Shown here: piece after piece, positions 32,703 through 41,073 of the stretch
How positions within the stretch are numbered: the stretch's first letter is position 1
Layout of the letters: every line of letters starts with the position of its first letter
Source of the DNA: Lentisphaerota bacterium
GTDB taxonomy: Bacteria; Verrucomicrobiota; Lentisphaeria; Victivallales; Victivallaceae
Direction: 5' to 3'
Length of the DNA stretch: 45,319 bases
Assembly: GCA_015061495.1 (NCBI GenBank)
Contig: SUWL01000013.1
Span: forward strand, 1-45,319
The notes under the pieces: model-generated
Told to the model about the DNA's origin: nothing
What the model saw: only the letters and a program-made list of their open reading frames with translations
The model's database searches: none
Position numbers and translations under genes: made by a program

Positions 32703-34037
32703 ATGTCGGATGATTGCAAAGATCTTCAGTTGATGGACAAGATCGTCAGTTTGTGCAAACGCCGGGGATTTGTGTTTCCCAGTTCGGAAATTTACGGCGG
32801 ATTCAATGGATTCTGGGATTACGGTCCCTACGGTTCCAGAATGAAACGCGCCATTGAAAATCTCTGGTGGCATGAGATGGTGGAAATGCGTGACAATGTC
32901 GAAGGACTCGATTCTACTATCATTTGTAATCCCACGGTGTGGAAAGCTTCCGGTCACCTGGATCAATTCAGCGATTTGATGACCGACTGCAAGGATTGCA
33001 AAGCCCGTCACCGGGTCGATCAGATGGAAGACCCCACAACCTGTCCCAACTGCAAATCCAAAAATCTTACCGAACCCAAAGAATTCAATCTGATGATGAA
33101 AACTTTTGTCGGGCCGGTTTTTGACGATGAGCATGTCGCCTATCTGCGTGCTGAAACCTGCCAGCCGATTTTCGTTGACTTCCACAGCGTGCGTATTGCT
33201 GCCCGGCAGAAACTTCCCTTTGGTATCGCCCAGATCGGAAAAGCCTTCCGTAATGAGATCAATCCCCGCAACTTTACTTTCCGCAGCCGTGAATTCACCC
33301 AGATGGAAATGGAATTTTTCTGCGAAGACGAAGGCAGTATGGAGTGGTTCGAGTATTGGAAAGAGCAGCGTATCAAATACTACCGTGAAAAACTCGGCTT
33401 CCCCGAAAACAAGATGCGCATTTACGAACATGAAAAACTCGCTCATTACGCTAAAGCCGCCGTGGATATTGAAGTGCAATTTCCTTTCGGTTGGGGTGAG
33501 TTGGAGGGTATCCACCATCGCGGTGTCTGGGATTTGAGTCAGCACAGCAAATTCTCCGGTCAGGATTTGAGTTATGTCGATCACGATAATCAACGTAAAC
33601 TGATGCCCACTTGTGTGGAAACCAGTGTCGGTTTGGATCGTACTTTTCTGGCTTTATTGAGCATGGCTTACGATGAAGAAACTGCTTCCACCCAGAAAGC
33701 CGGTATGGAAGAAGACATCCGGGTTGTTCTCCATCTGCCTGCGCTGGTCGCCCCCATTCAGGTCGCAGTGCTGCCACAGAGTAAGAAACTTAAAGAGAAT
33801 GCCTATAAACTCTATAAGGATCTTGACCGTTACTTCCGCTGCGAATATGACGAAACCGGAAGTATCGGTAAGCGTTATCGCCGTCAGGATGAGATCGGTA
33901 CACCTTTCTGTGTCACCTTTGACTTTGATACGGAATCGGATAATGCCGTCACGATCCGTGATCGTGACACCATGCAACAGGAGCGGGTCAACATTTCTCA
34001 GCTCCGTGCCTGCCTGGAAGAAAAAATCGGATTCTGA
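32703..34037 (+). CDS. glyS: Glycyl-tRNA synthetase, single-chain alpha2 type
   Basis: A 444-residue class II synthetase charging tRNA-Gly, of the single-polypeptide (eukaryote/archaeal-like) type rather than the alpha2beta2 glyQ/glyS pair of E. coli. The N-terminal FPSSEIYGGFNGFWDYGPYG is diagnostic, motif 2 is FRNEINPRNFTFRSREFTQ, and the anticodon-binding domain includes DEIGTPFCVTFD. A zinc-ribbon-like insertion with two CxxC pairs (CKDC...CPNC) lies near residues 97-117. TTGGAGG precedes the ATG at 32703; the in-frame extension to 32640 runs through the -10 box. It is followed by a terminator. Confidence 0.96.
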   Translation: MSDDCKDLQLMDKIVSLCKRRGFVFPSSEIYGGFNGFWDYGPYGSRMKRAIENLWWHEMVEMRDNVEGLDSTIICNPTVWKASGHLDQFSDLMTDCKDCKARHRVDQMEDPTTCPNCKSKNLTEPKEFNLMMKTFVGPVFDDEHVAYLRAETCQPIFVDFHSVRIAARQKLPFGIAQIGKAFRNEINPRNFTFRSREFTQMEMEFFCEDEGSMEWFEYWKEQRIKYYREKLGFPENKMRIYEHEKLAHYAKAAVDIEVQFPFGWGELEGIHHRGVWDLSQHSKFSGQDLSYVDHDNQRKLMPTCVETSVGLDRTFLALLSMAYDEETASTQKAGMEEDIRVVLHLPALVAPIQVAVLPQSKKLKENAYKLYKDLDRYFRCEYDETGSIGKRYRRQDEIGTPFCVTFDFDTESDNAVTIRDRDTMQQERVNISQLRACLEEKIGF

Positions 34038-34046
34038 TAAACAGAA

Positions 34047-34078
34047 TGAAAAATGGGGGACAGTTTCCCCCATTTTTT
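34047..34078 (+). terminator. Intrinsic terminator after glycyl-tRNA synthetase
   Basis: AAATGGGGGA and TTCCCCCATTT pair around a 4-base loop with a T-run to 34078. The gene at 34099 follows so closely that it probably depends on read-through, unless a promoter overlaps this hairpin. Confidence 0.85.
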
Positions 34079-34098
34079 ATATTGCAAGGAGATGAAAA

Positions 34099-34881
34099 AT
34101 GTACTCCCCGGAAGAATTTGAAATTATCGATATGCATGTGCATCCTTTTGAAGATCCGGCTCACAGCATCAGTCCTTATGGATCATTGAAAAGTATGGAC
34201 GAGTTTGATGCGGAAATGCGCCGTGCCGGAGTGGATATGTATGCCGGTTCGGTTGTCGGGCGCAGTGATCCGGATGATTTCAAGTGGATCCGGCATTTGA
34301 ACCGTACTGCTTTGCGTTTACGGGACCGTTTCCCGCATTATATCCCCGGTATCCATGTTCATGGGAAATTTGTGGAAGAGTCCTGCCGGGAGCTGGAAGC
34401 AATGAAAGCCGAAGGAGTCAGACTGGTCGGTGAATTAGTGCCATATTATCTCGGGACCGGAAATTTTGATACTCCGGGAATGCTCACTTTGTTTAATGAA
34501 ATGCACAAATCAGGCATGGTCGCCAGCTTGCACCATGTGACGGTCGAGGAAGCGGAATTTCTGGCTGAAAATGTCAGAGAACTGCCGCTTATTATCGCTC
34601 ATCCCGGTGAACCTTTCGGTGAGTGGAACGCTAAAAAGCGTTTCCAATTTGTTGCGGAACATGATAATATGTACATGGATATTTCCGGAACCGGGCTTTT
34701 CCGCTGGGATATGTTGCGCTATGCCGTAGAAACCTGCGGGGCAGAAAAGATCCTTTTCGGATCAGATATGCCTACATGCAGTGTGGGCATGAATCTTTAC
34801 GGCGCCCTTTTTTCCCGCTTGAGCAAAGAAGATATGGCATTGGTTATGGGCGGCAACTTCAAACGCCTGATGGGAATGTGA
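34099..34881 (+). CDS. Amidohydrolase-family TIM-barrel hydrolase
   Basis: A 260-residue soluble hydrolase of the amidohydrolase-2 (ACMSD-like/TatD-like) superfamily. The metal-binding strand-1 motif is DMHVHPF (11-17), a later HH appears in SLHHVT, then AHPGEP near residue 170, and the last ligand lies in FGSDMP (~223-228). It probably uses one or two divalent metals to hydrolyse a C-N or C-C bond of an unknown metabolite. AGGAG is ~7 bases before the ATG. It lies just after the glyS terminator and ends 6 bases before the convergent U32 gene with no terminator between. Confidence 0.8.
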   Translation: MYSPEEFEIIDMHVHPFEDPAHSISPYGSLKSMDEFDAEMRRAGVDMYAGSVVGRSDPDDFKWIRHLNRTALRLRDRFPHYIPGIHVHGKFVEESCRELEAMKAEGVRLVGELVPYYLGTGNFDTPGMLTLFNEMHKSGMVASLHHVTVEEAEFLAENVRELPLIIAHPGEPFGEWNAKKRFQFVAEHDNMYMDISGTGLFRWDMLRYAVETCGAEKILFGSDMPTCSVGMNLYGALFSRLSKEDMALVMGGNFKRLMGM

Positions 34882-34887
34882 TTTCTG

Positions 34888-36885
34888 CTAATCAACGACC
34901 GGCAGCAGCAGGGAAATTTCAGCATCCCGGATGATTTTGAAGTTTTTTCCTCCGCAGCTGCAGTTCCCAGGGATAAGCGGCAGACGGCTTGCCAGTAACG
35001 GATATGATGCCGTTGGCATGAGCAGCGGCAGAGGCGAGCGTTGTTGGAGCAGTTGCCGGGAGGATTCCGGCATTTCCGGTGAGGATTCACCGGCATCGGC
35101 TCCGAGCGATTGTGCCAGTTTTACGGCAAATTGATTGGACAGATGAAACGGGTAACGTACCAAAATGCGGATACCCGTTAATTTTTTCAATAATTCAAAA
35201 CCGTGCCAGTGCGTTACGACAAAATCTTTCGTGCCGCTGTTGAATGCGGCAGATATTTTTTGCTTCCATAACGGCAGTGCATCTTCCGGAATAAAAGGCG
35301 GAATCACCAGATGGTCGTCCGATAGTGTGAACGGCGTATTTATATCTTTTTGCGGTGAAGCAGCTGCTTGAAAAAAGTTTTCCATTTTTGCCGGATGATC
35401 TTTGAAAAAATCGTATTGCTGCAGTTCCGTAGCAAAAAAGTCCCAGAAAGAACGGCGCAAATTTTTCAATTCTCCGGCGGGGACAAAGAAACCTCCTTCA
35501 ATATGCACATCCGCAGAATGTACAAAATAACCGTCCGGCAATCCGGCAGAGAATACTTCCCGGACTTTTTCGGCTGACAATGGTTGATTCCGGGCTGCTG
35601 AAAAGTCGGTGCGGCATTGCCATTTGATCTTTATTCCGTCAACTGAACCGCACCATAACTTCTCTGAAATATTCAGCTTTATTCCAATGCCGCGCCGGTA
35701 AAGCGGCAGTGATGAAGCCCGCCGGGAGAAGTCAAAGCCGTTTTCGCCGATCCGACGGATCTCATAACCGGGATCAGCTCGAAAACTGCCAGAGATAAAG
35801 ACTGTTTCTCCGGCTTTGGCACGGATGAGCTTATTCCGTTTGCGGTCTTCCATGGAAATCAGAGAAAAGCTTTCGCCATCTCCACCTGCCGGCGGCATCA
35901 GCCGCAGACGGTCACCCAGATGAAGCCCGGTAATGACTTTGACCATTATTCCGGAACGGATCGCTTTTTCCACGACAGCAGAACATTCTCCGAATGCCCC
36001 GGATTCTGCCGGGGAGATAAGTTTTTTCCAATCAGACTTGAAATAAAATCCTTGAGATTTTCTGCGGCTGGGAACACTCTTGAATATGGCGGCAGCTTCT
36101 GATGCGGCATCTGCATTCCCGGGGTTATCCAACAGCAGCCGGTAGGCGCGGGCGGTCTTCCAGATGTAATCCGGTGAGCGGAGGCGACCTTCGATTTTCA
36201 AAGAGGCAATGCCGATTTTTTTCAATTCTTCCAGCAAGGATGCTCCTGCCAGATCTGCCGGAGATAAAATGTGCAGATGGTCATTGCCTCGTTTGAATGT
36301 CCGGCGGCACGGCTGTTTGCAGCGTCCCCGGTTGCCGCTTTCGCCATACAGGTAGTGTGACAGCAGACATCTGCCGGACAACGAACAGCAAAGAGAACCG
36401 TGCAGAAAGACTTCCAATTCAAGCGGCGAACTTTTTGCCAGCAAACGCAGTTCTTCCAGTGATATCTGCCGCTCGAGTATCACCCGTTTGAAGCCCAGTC
36501 CGGCTGCCAGTTTTACGCCGCTTGAGTTATGTATCCCCATTTGGGTCGAGGCGTGCAGCGGCATTTGAGGAAAATATCGGTTGACGATTGCCGCCACGCC
36601 GGGATCCTGTACGATCAGGGCATGGGGGCGCAGTTTGTCGATTTCAAGCAGTTGTTCAAACAGTTCACCAAGTTCATTTTCCCAGACGAGAGTATTAAGC
36701 GTGAGGTAAACTTTTTTATCGTTGATCCGGGCAAATTCCAACAGTTTGCCAAGAGTTTCCGGGGTGAAGTTCTCTGCACGTTCCCGGGCGTTGAATTTGC
36801 CGAGTCCGCAATAAACTGCATCGGCACCGCCGTCAAAAGCGGCGAGGGCAGTTTCGAGATTACCGGCGGGAGACAACAGTTCCAT
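34888..36885 (-). CDS. U32-family RNA hydroxylation/peptidase-like protein
   Basis: A 665-residue U32 family protein, last of the nif3-rnhC-U32 chain. The N-terminus MELLSPAGNLETALAAFDGGADAVYCG is the family hallmark. The iron-sulfur-type cysteine region CCSLSGRC...GNRGRCKQPC is near residues 165-195. A DUF3656-type middle and a long C-terminal extension make it most like RlhA/YdcP, linked in E. coli to 23S rRNA C2501 hydroxylation, rather than the short YegQ/TrhP form. The old peptidase name may mislead. The ATG at 36885 lies 4 bases after the rnhC stop; an upstream extension to 36987 would overlap rnhC. Confidence 0.87.
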   Translation of the reverse strand: MELLSPAGNLETALAAFDGGADAVYCGLGKFNARERAENFTPETLGKLLEFARINDKKVYLTLNTLVWENELGELFEQLLEIDKLRPHALIVQDPGVAAIVNRYFPQMPLHASTQMGIHNSSGVKLAAGLGFKRVILERQISLEELRLLAKSSPLELEVFLHGSLCCSLSGRCLLSHYLYGESGNRGRCKQPCRRTFKRGNDHLHILSPADLAGASLLEELKKIGIASLKIEGRLRSPDYIWKTARAYRLLLDNPGNADAASEAAAIFKSVPSRRKSQGFYFKSDWKKLISPAESGAFGECSAVVEKAIRSGIMVKVITGLHLGDRLRLMPPAGGDGESFSLISMEDRKRNKLIRAKAGETVFISGSFRADPGYEIRRIGENGFDFSRRASSLPLYRRGIGIKLNISEKLWCGSVDGIKIKWQCRTDFSAARNQPLSAEKVREVFSAGLPDGYFVHSADVHIEGGFFVPAGELKNLRRSFWDFFATELQQYDFFKDHPAKMENFFQAAASPQKDINTPFTLSDDHLVIPPFIPEDALPLWKQKISAAFNSGTKDFVVTHWHGFELLKKLTGIRILVRYPFHLSNQFAVKLAQSLGADAGESSPEMPESSRQLLQQRSPLPLLMPTASYPLLASRLPLIPGNCSCGGKNFKIIRDAEISLLLPVVD

Positions 36886-36889
36886 GATT

Positions 36890-37807
36890 TCAGCACCCGG
36901 AAATTTCATTCCATGTTTTGAAGTGGAGTTTGGCGATTTTCCGGAAAATATCTTCTCCGCACCGGGCGAAGATTTCTGCAGCGGCACTTTTTACCGATGG
37001 ACCAGCTCCTTTGGGAAGTTCTCTGCCGGAAATTTGCGCAAGTTTTTTCATACCTGCAAGAAAACCGTCCCGGGCAAGAATACTTGCTGCTGCAACCGCA
37101 ACGTCGCTTTCCGCGCGTACCATCTGTTCCATGATGATTTGTTTGCCGCGTTCCATAAGGGCGTTGCGGATCAGTCGTTCATCACCGAATTTATCTGAAA
37201 GCATCCGTGGACATCCGGGACATGATTCGAGGAGATTTTCAATGACTCTGGCATGTCCCCATGCCAGCAGACGGTTTAAGTTGCCGATCGAACCGTAAAG
37301 CCGGTTGTAAGTTTCCGGCGGCAGGACAACCTGTGAATAGTGTCCGTGGGCAATGCGCCGTATTTCCGCAGCCAGCCGGACGATTTTTTCTGAAGAAGTG
37401 ATTTTTTTTGAGTCGCATACGCCGAGTTCCCGCAATTTTACGGCAGTTTCGGGAGTGACGATCACTCCGGCAATGACCAGCGGACCGAAAAAATCACCTT
37501 TTCCGCTTTCGTCAATGCCGCCGTGAATTGTTGTTTCGGTCGGATCCGGCAGGTTTTCATTTGCTCCGGAATAGGTGAATGTATGGAGAATTTCAGGTTC
37601 AAGAGTGAAAATGACAAACTCTTCAGTTCCTTTTCCCTGTACGACCAGCTTGCCGCTTTCATAAGCGACCACGTTGACTTGATTGCCGGTAGCTTTATAA
37701 CGGGCGTAGGGCAGGGTGGAAAACTCCCATCCGCGAGCTTCCAGCAGATTTTTTAAAGCGGCACTTTCAAGATCGCTTATCTTGCATGAGTAGGTGGTTG
37801 CAGCCAT
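36890..37807 (-). CDS. rnhC: Ribonuclease HIII
   Basis: A 305-residue RNase removing RNA from RNA-DNA hybrids. The hallmark GGIDESGKGDFFGPLV gives the HIII-type active site (DEsGkGD, two adjacent acidic residues), followed by VCDSKKI and later acidic residues. The first ~80 residues form the TBP-like N-terminal substrate-binding domain typical of HIII and absent from RNase HII. It is 9 bases downstream of the Nif3 gene and 4 bases before the U32 gene, so the three form one unit. Confidence 0.94.
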   Translation of the reverse strand: MAATTYSCKISDLESAALKNLLEARGWEFSTLPYARYKATGNQVNVVAYESGKLVVQGKGTEEFVIFTLEPEILHTFTYSGANENLPDPTETTIHGGIDESGKGDFFGPLVIAGVIVTPETAVKLRELGVCDSKKITSSEKIVRLAAEIRRIAHGHYSQVVLPPETYNRLYGSIGNLNRLLAWGHARVIENLLESCPGCPRMLSDKFGDERLIRNALMERGKQIIMEQMVRAESDVAVAAASILARDGFLAGMKKLAQISGRELPKGAGPSVKSAAAEIFARCGEDIFRKIAKLHFKTWNEISGC

Positions 37808-37816
37808 GGCAGCTCC

Positions 37817-38581
37817 TCACAATCCGGTTGGTACTTCTGCAAACAAGGTTTCAACATCGAAAGTTTCGGAAATCAGTTTTTGCATTGCCAGAACTCCGGT
37901 TGTTTCGCTGGCGTAGTGTCCCAGTGCAATAATGGAAATTCCGAGTTCTCTGGCAACGTGATGCATGATGTGTTCCATTTCTCCGGTGATCAGCAATTCA
38001 CACTCTGCCGCGGCTGCCGCAAAAACCGAATCAACTCCTCCGCCTCCTGAAACGATGGCACAGCGGGTTATTATCTCTTCATCATTTCCCCGCAGCAGCG
38101 GTTCCACTTCCAGGATATCTCCTAATCCGGAGGCGATTTTTCCCAGAGAAGACGGTTCGATCAGTTTTCCGGTAAAGCCGATATTTACTCCGTCGTATTC
38201 AAAAAATGGCTGACGGTTCTGCAGATCGATCATGTCGGCAAGAATTGCGTTATTGCCGTATACCGCATGGGCATCCAGCGGTAAATGGGCGGCATATAAT
38301 GAGATCCCGTTTGCAAAAAGAGTTCTGAAGCGGTTGGCATTGATCCCTGTCCAGCGTTTCAATCCGCCGCCCCAGCTCAAACCGTGATGAACGAATATAA
38401 AATCACAATCTTTCTCTACCGCGATATCGAAAACTTCCTGGCAGGCATCGACTGCGAACAGTATCCGGTTGATTTCTTCATTTCCCTCGATTTGCAGACC
38501 ATTGTTGGAAACATCTTCAGAATAGGTCGGCAAATCCAGCGTTTTGTTTAAAAAAACGGTCAAATCACTTATTTTTATCAT
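37817..38581 (-). CDS. Nif3-like dinuclear metal-centre protein
   Basis: A 254-residue member of the Nif3/YbgI (GTP cyclohydrolase 1 type 2-like) family, a hexamer with a two-metal centre of still uncertain physiological role. Metal ligands fit HHG (in FVHHGLSWGG), YAAHLPLD and the C-terminal GEMEH...LGHYASE. I chose the ATG at 38581 because AGGA lies 7 bases before it; two upstream in-frame ATGs (38587 and 38659) have poor spacing or run into the promoter. It heads the nif3-rnhC-U32 unit. Confidence 0.93.
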   Translation of the reverse strand: MIKISDLTVFLNKTLDLPTYSEDVSNNGLQIEGNEEINRILFAVDACQEVFDIAVEKDCDFIFVHHGLSWGGGLKRWTGINANRFRTLFANGISLYAAHLPLDAHAVYGNNAILADMIDLQNRQPFFEYDGVNIGFTGKLIEPSSLGKIASGLGDILEVEPLLRGNDEEIITRCAIVSGGGGVDSVFAAAAAECELLITGEMEHIMHHVARELGISIIALGHYASETTGVLAMQKLISETFDVETLFAEVPTGL

Positions 38582-38615
38582 GTCCATGTCCTTTCGGCAA
38601 AGTGTTTCGCAGTAT

Positions 38616-38644
38616 AATATAGACATTCTTATCAGATAAATCAA
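38616..38644 (-). promoter_or_regulatory. Promoter of the nif3-rnhC-U32 unit
   Basis: Minus strand TTGATT (38639-38644), a 17-bp spacer and TATATT (38616-38621). Confidence 0.6.
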
Positions 38645-38656
38645 GTCAGAGACTTG
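38642..38656. promoter_or_regulatory. Inverted repeat between divergent -35 boxes of nif3 and serA
   Basis: CAAGTC (38642-38647) and GACTTG (38651-38656) are inverted around AGA. They overlap the ends of both -35 hexamers, which lie 9 bp apart. Confidence 0.4.
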
Positions 38657-38682
38657 CAAAAACGACAGATGTATATTATATT
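38654..38682 (+). promoter_or_regulatory. Promoter of serA
   Basis: TTGCAA (38654-38659), a 17-bp spacer and TATATT (38677-38682), with a leader of about 37 bases. Confidence 0.6.
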
Positions 38683-38725
38683 ATGAAACAGCATTAACTG
38701 GTATAAAATTGGAGGACAACGGGAA

Positions 38726-40303
38726 ATGCACAAGGTTCTTATTCCGACCAAACTGGATAAATTCGCCGCCGATATGCTCACTGAAAAAGGTTATGAGGTC
38801 ATTCTTGACGCCTCCAGCCCCATTGAGGAACAGGTCGCAAAAAACTCTGATGCGGAAGTTTTGATCGTTCGCAGCGAAAAGGTTACTAAAGAGATCATCG
38901 ATGCGCTTCCGCAGCTGAAACTGGTTGTCCGTGCCGGAGCCGGTTACAACACTATTGATATCAAATACGCCCGCAAAAAAGGTGTGGACGTGATGAATAC
39001 CCCCGGCGCAAACAGTAACGCGGTCGCCGAAGAAGTTGTCGCACTGATGCTGGCGGCTTACCGTCACCTGCTGCCTGCTGATGCATCCACACGTGCCGGG
39101 TTGTGGGAAAAAAGCAAATTCATGGGACACGAACTTACCGGTAAAACTGTCGGTATCCTCGGTCTTGGTCATATCGGACAGCTGGTCGTTCAGCGTTTGA
39201 GCGGATTTGATATCAAATTTCTCGGTTATGATCCGATGATTTCTCCTGCCCGGGCTGCCGAAATCGGCGTGGAATCCTGTTCTGTTGAACGGATTTTTGC
39301 AGAAGCAGACTGCATTACATTGCATATTCCGGAAAATGAAGAGACCCGCGGAATGATCAATCGCCGTCTTTTTGAAATCATGAAACCCGGCGCTATGCTG
39401 GTCAACTGCGCCCGTGCCGGAATCATCAATGAAGAAGATCTGCGTGCGGTCAAAGCCGAGAAAAAAATCATCTACTGCAATGACGTTTATCCGAAAGATG
39501 CCGCCGGTGAAAAGAGTGTCGCTGATGTTGCAGATATCATGATGCCGCACTTGGGTGCCAATACTTTTGAAGCTAACTTCAATGCCGCCAAACGTGCTGC
39601 TGAACAGACGATCGCCTATTTTGAGCAGGGGATCACCAATTGTGTGGTCAACAAAGCTCTTCCGGACGGTCTGGATGCCGGATACCAGAAACTGGCTTAC
39701 GTCCTGACTGCTCTTACCCGGGCTTATCTTGGCGAAGACAAGAATCCCACCCGCATCGAAACCAGTTTTTATGGCAAACTTGCCGAATATGCCAAATGGC
39801 TGCTGCCCCCCATCGTGGCGGCGATCGCCAAAGATTTTGCAGTGGAGCAGGGACCCAAAGAAGCGGAACAGTTTCTCGCTGATGCCGGAGTGGATGTGAT
39901 CAATCGCATGGTCGATAACTCCAAGCAGTACGGCGAGGCGATGACGATCGATCTCTTTGTCGGCGGCGAAAATAAGATTTTCAAAGCCGGTGCCCGTGGT
40001 ACGATCACTGAAAACAATCCGATGGTTTCCCGTTTGGATGACTTCGATAAACTTTATTTCAATCCGGATGGCTTCCACTTGTTCGTGGAATATGCCGATG
40101 AACCGGGGGTTATCGGACGTATCGCCGGTATTCTCGGTGAGAAGAATATCAACATCGTGGATATCCGCGCTCCGCAGAATCTCAAGAGCGGTCGTTCTTT
40201 GAGTGTTATCACCACCAATGTGGAAGTGCCGGAGTTGCTGATTGACAAAATTCGTGAAGCAGTGAATGCCACAAAAGCTTTCAGCTTCTCTTTCAAAGGC
40301 TGA
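38726..40303 (+). CDS. serA: D-3-phosphoglycerate dehydrogenase
   Basis: A 525-residue enzyme of the long (type I) SerA class that starts serine biosynthesis by oxidising 3-phosphoglycerate. It has a substrate domain, a Rossmann domain with GLGHIGQLV, the catalytic Arg in [11 protein letters not shown] and the catalytic His in MPHLGAN. An intervening ASB-type domain and a C-terminal ACT domain ([20 protein letters not shown]...[11 protein letters not shown]) allow serine feedback control in this class. TTGGAGG lies before the ATG. It has its own promoter and is closed by a strong terminator. Confidence 0.96.
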   Translation: MHKVLIPTKLDKFAADMLTEKGYEVILDASSPIEEQVAKNSDAEVLIVRSEKVTKEIIDALPQLKLVVRAGAGYNTIDIKYARKKGVDVMNTPGANSNAVAEEVVALMLAAYRHLLPADASTRAGLWEKSKFMGHELTGKTVGILGLGHIGQLVVQRLSGFDIKFLGYDPMISPARAAEIGVESCSVERIFAEADCITLHIPENEETRGMINRRLFEIMKPGAMLVNCARAGIINEEDLRAVKAEKKIIYCNDVYPKDAAGEKSVADVADIMMPHLGANTFEANFNAAKRAAEQTIAYFEQGITNCVVNKALPDGLDAGYQKLAYVLTALTRAYLGEDKNPTRIETSFYGKLAEYAKWLLPPIVAAIAKDFAVEQGPKEAEQFLADAGVDVINRMVDNSKQYGEAMTIDLFVGGENKIFKAGARGTITENNPMVSRLDDFDKLYFNPDGFHLFVEYADEPGVIGRIAGILGEKNINIVDIRAPQNLKSGRSLSVITTNVEVPELLIDKIREAVNATKAFSFSFKG

Positions 40304-40322
40304 AAAGCGAAATCCGACATCC

Positions 40323-40365
40323 ATCCCGTCCCGTTTTTTTGAGGGACGGGAGTGTCTTTTTCTTT
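40323..40365 (+). terminator. Intrinsic terminator after serA
   Basis: TCCCGTCCC and GGGACGGGA pair around a T-rich loop and are followed by a T-rich tail. The downstream gene at 40378 begins almost at once, so it may depend on read-through. Confidence 0.85.
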
Positions 40366-40377
40366 GAGGAATGATCA

Positions 40378-41073
40378 TTGAATAACCGCGATTGGCAGGG
40401 AATTAAAAAAAATCAGAGTGATTCTGACCTTCAGAATCCAGCGGGTCGTAAACGGCGGGCTGGGGCGTTGGTCAAGATCAATCTGCCGCCTTTGATGGGC
40501 AGACGGGATGCGGTTCTTGATGCGGCAGAAACTCTGATCCGCAGTGTTGAAACCGGATTCAATGGTGATTTGGAAACGGTATTTTCCTATCTTAACGGTC
40601 TTTTTGCTGCTGCTGATGAAAATACTGAAAGATTAAGCGGCATGTTCAACAACTCCGACACAGTGGCACGGGAGCAGCGTTTAGCTTTACATCTCGGTAT
40701 TTTGGCAGAACTGGCAGCGGCGTTGGATGGATTTTGTGCGCTGAAGCGGCGGATGCATGCTGCCGCTGCATTGTACGCCGATGATCCCGGAAATGAATTT
40801 GACGCAGAGTGTACCAGCCGGATCAATCAGCGGCTTTCCTCTGTAGAAAGCAATCTGTTGGATCAATTATGTGAATATTTTGACCGGGTACGGGCTAGAA
40901 TCGCCCGCTACCGTCAGTATGCAGTGAAAAACTTCAGCAAAGATTTTCTGGAATGCTACAACAAATCCTACGATTCAGTTGTCAGCCGCTGCAATGAAGC
41001 ATTTGAACAGTTTTCTGTAAAAATATCAACCCCAAACCCAAGGTCTTTTTCTGATGAAAAATTTCCGGATTGA
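40378..41073 (+). CDS. Hypothetical helical protein between serA and purL
   Basis: A 231-residue, largely alpha-helical, soluble protein with no signal peptide and no recognised family. The start appears to be a TTG, with GAGG 8 bases upstream; no in-frame ATG fits as well. After a basic N-terminal segment (AGRKRRAGALVKINLPPLMGRR, quoted in two parts: AGRKRRAGALVK and INLPPLMGRR) it is mainly helices rich in Ala, Leu, Arg and Glu, with possible coiled-coil stretches. The 3' end overlaps the purL start by 20 bases, so translation may be coupled. Function unknown. Confidence 0.7.
   Translation: MNNRDWQGIKKNQSDSDLQNPAGRKRRAGALVKINLPPLMGRRDAVLDAAETLIRSVETGFNGDLETVFSYLNGLFAAADENTERLSGMFNNSDTVAREQRLALHLGILAELAAALDGFCALKRRMHAAAALYADDPGNEFDAECTSRINQRLSSVESNLLDQLCEYFDRVRARIARYRQYAVKNFSKDFLECYNKSYDSVVSRCNEAFEQFSVKISTPNPRSFSDEKFPD

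Noticed and set aside
38681..40378. A 565-codon open frame on the minus strand across all of serA
   Set aside because: It is longer than serA, but its translation has no family motif, is rich in His/Phe/Ile, and covers every SerA motif in antisense; it is explained by codon bias in a highly expressed gene.
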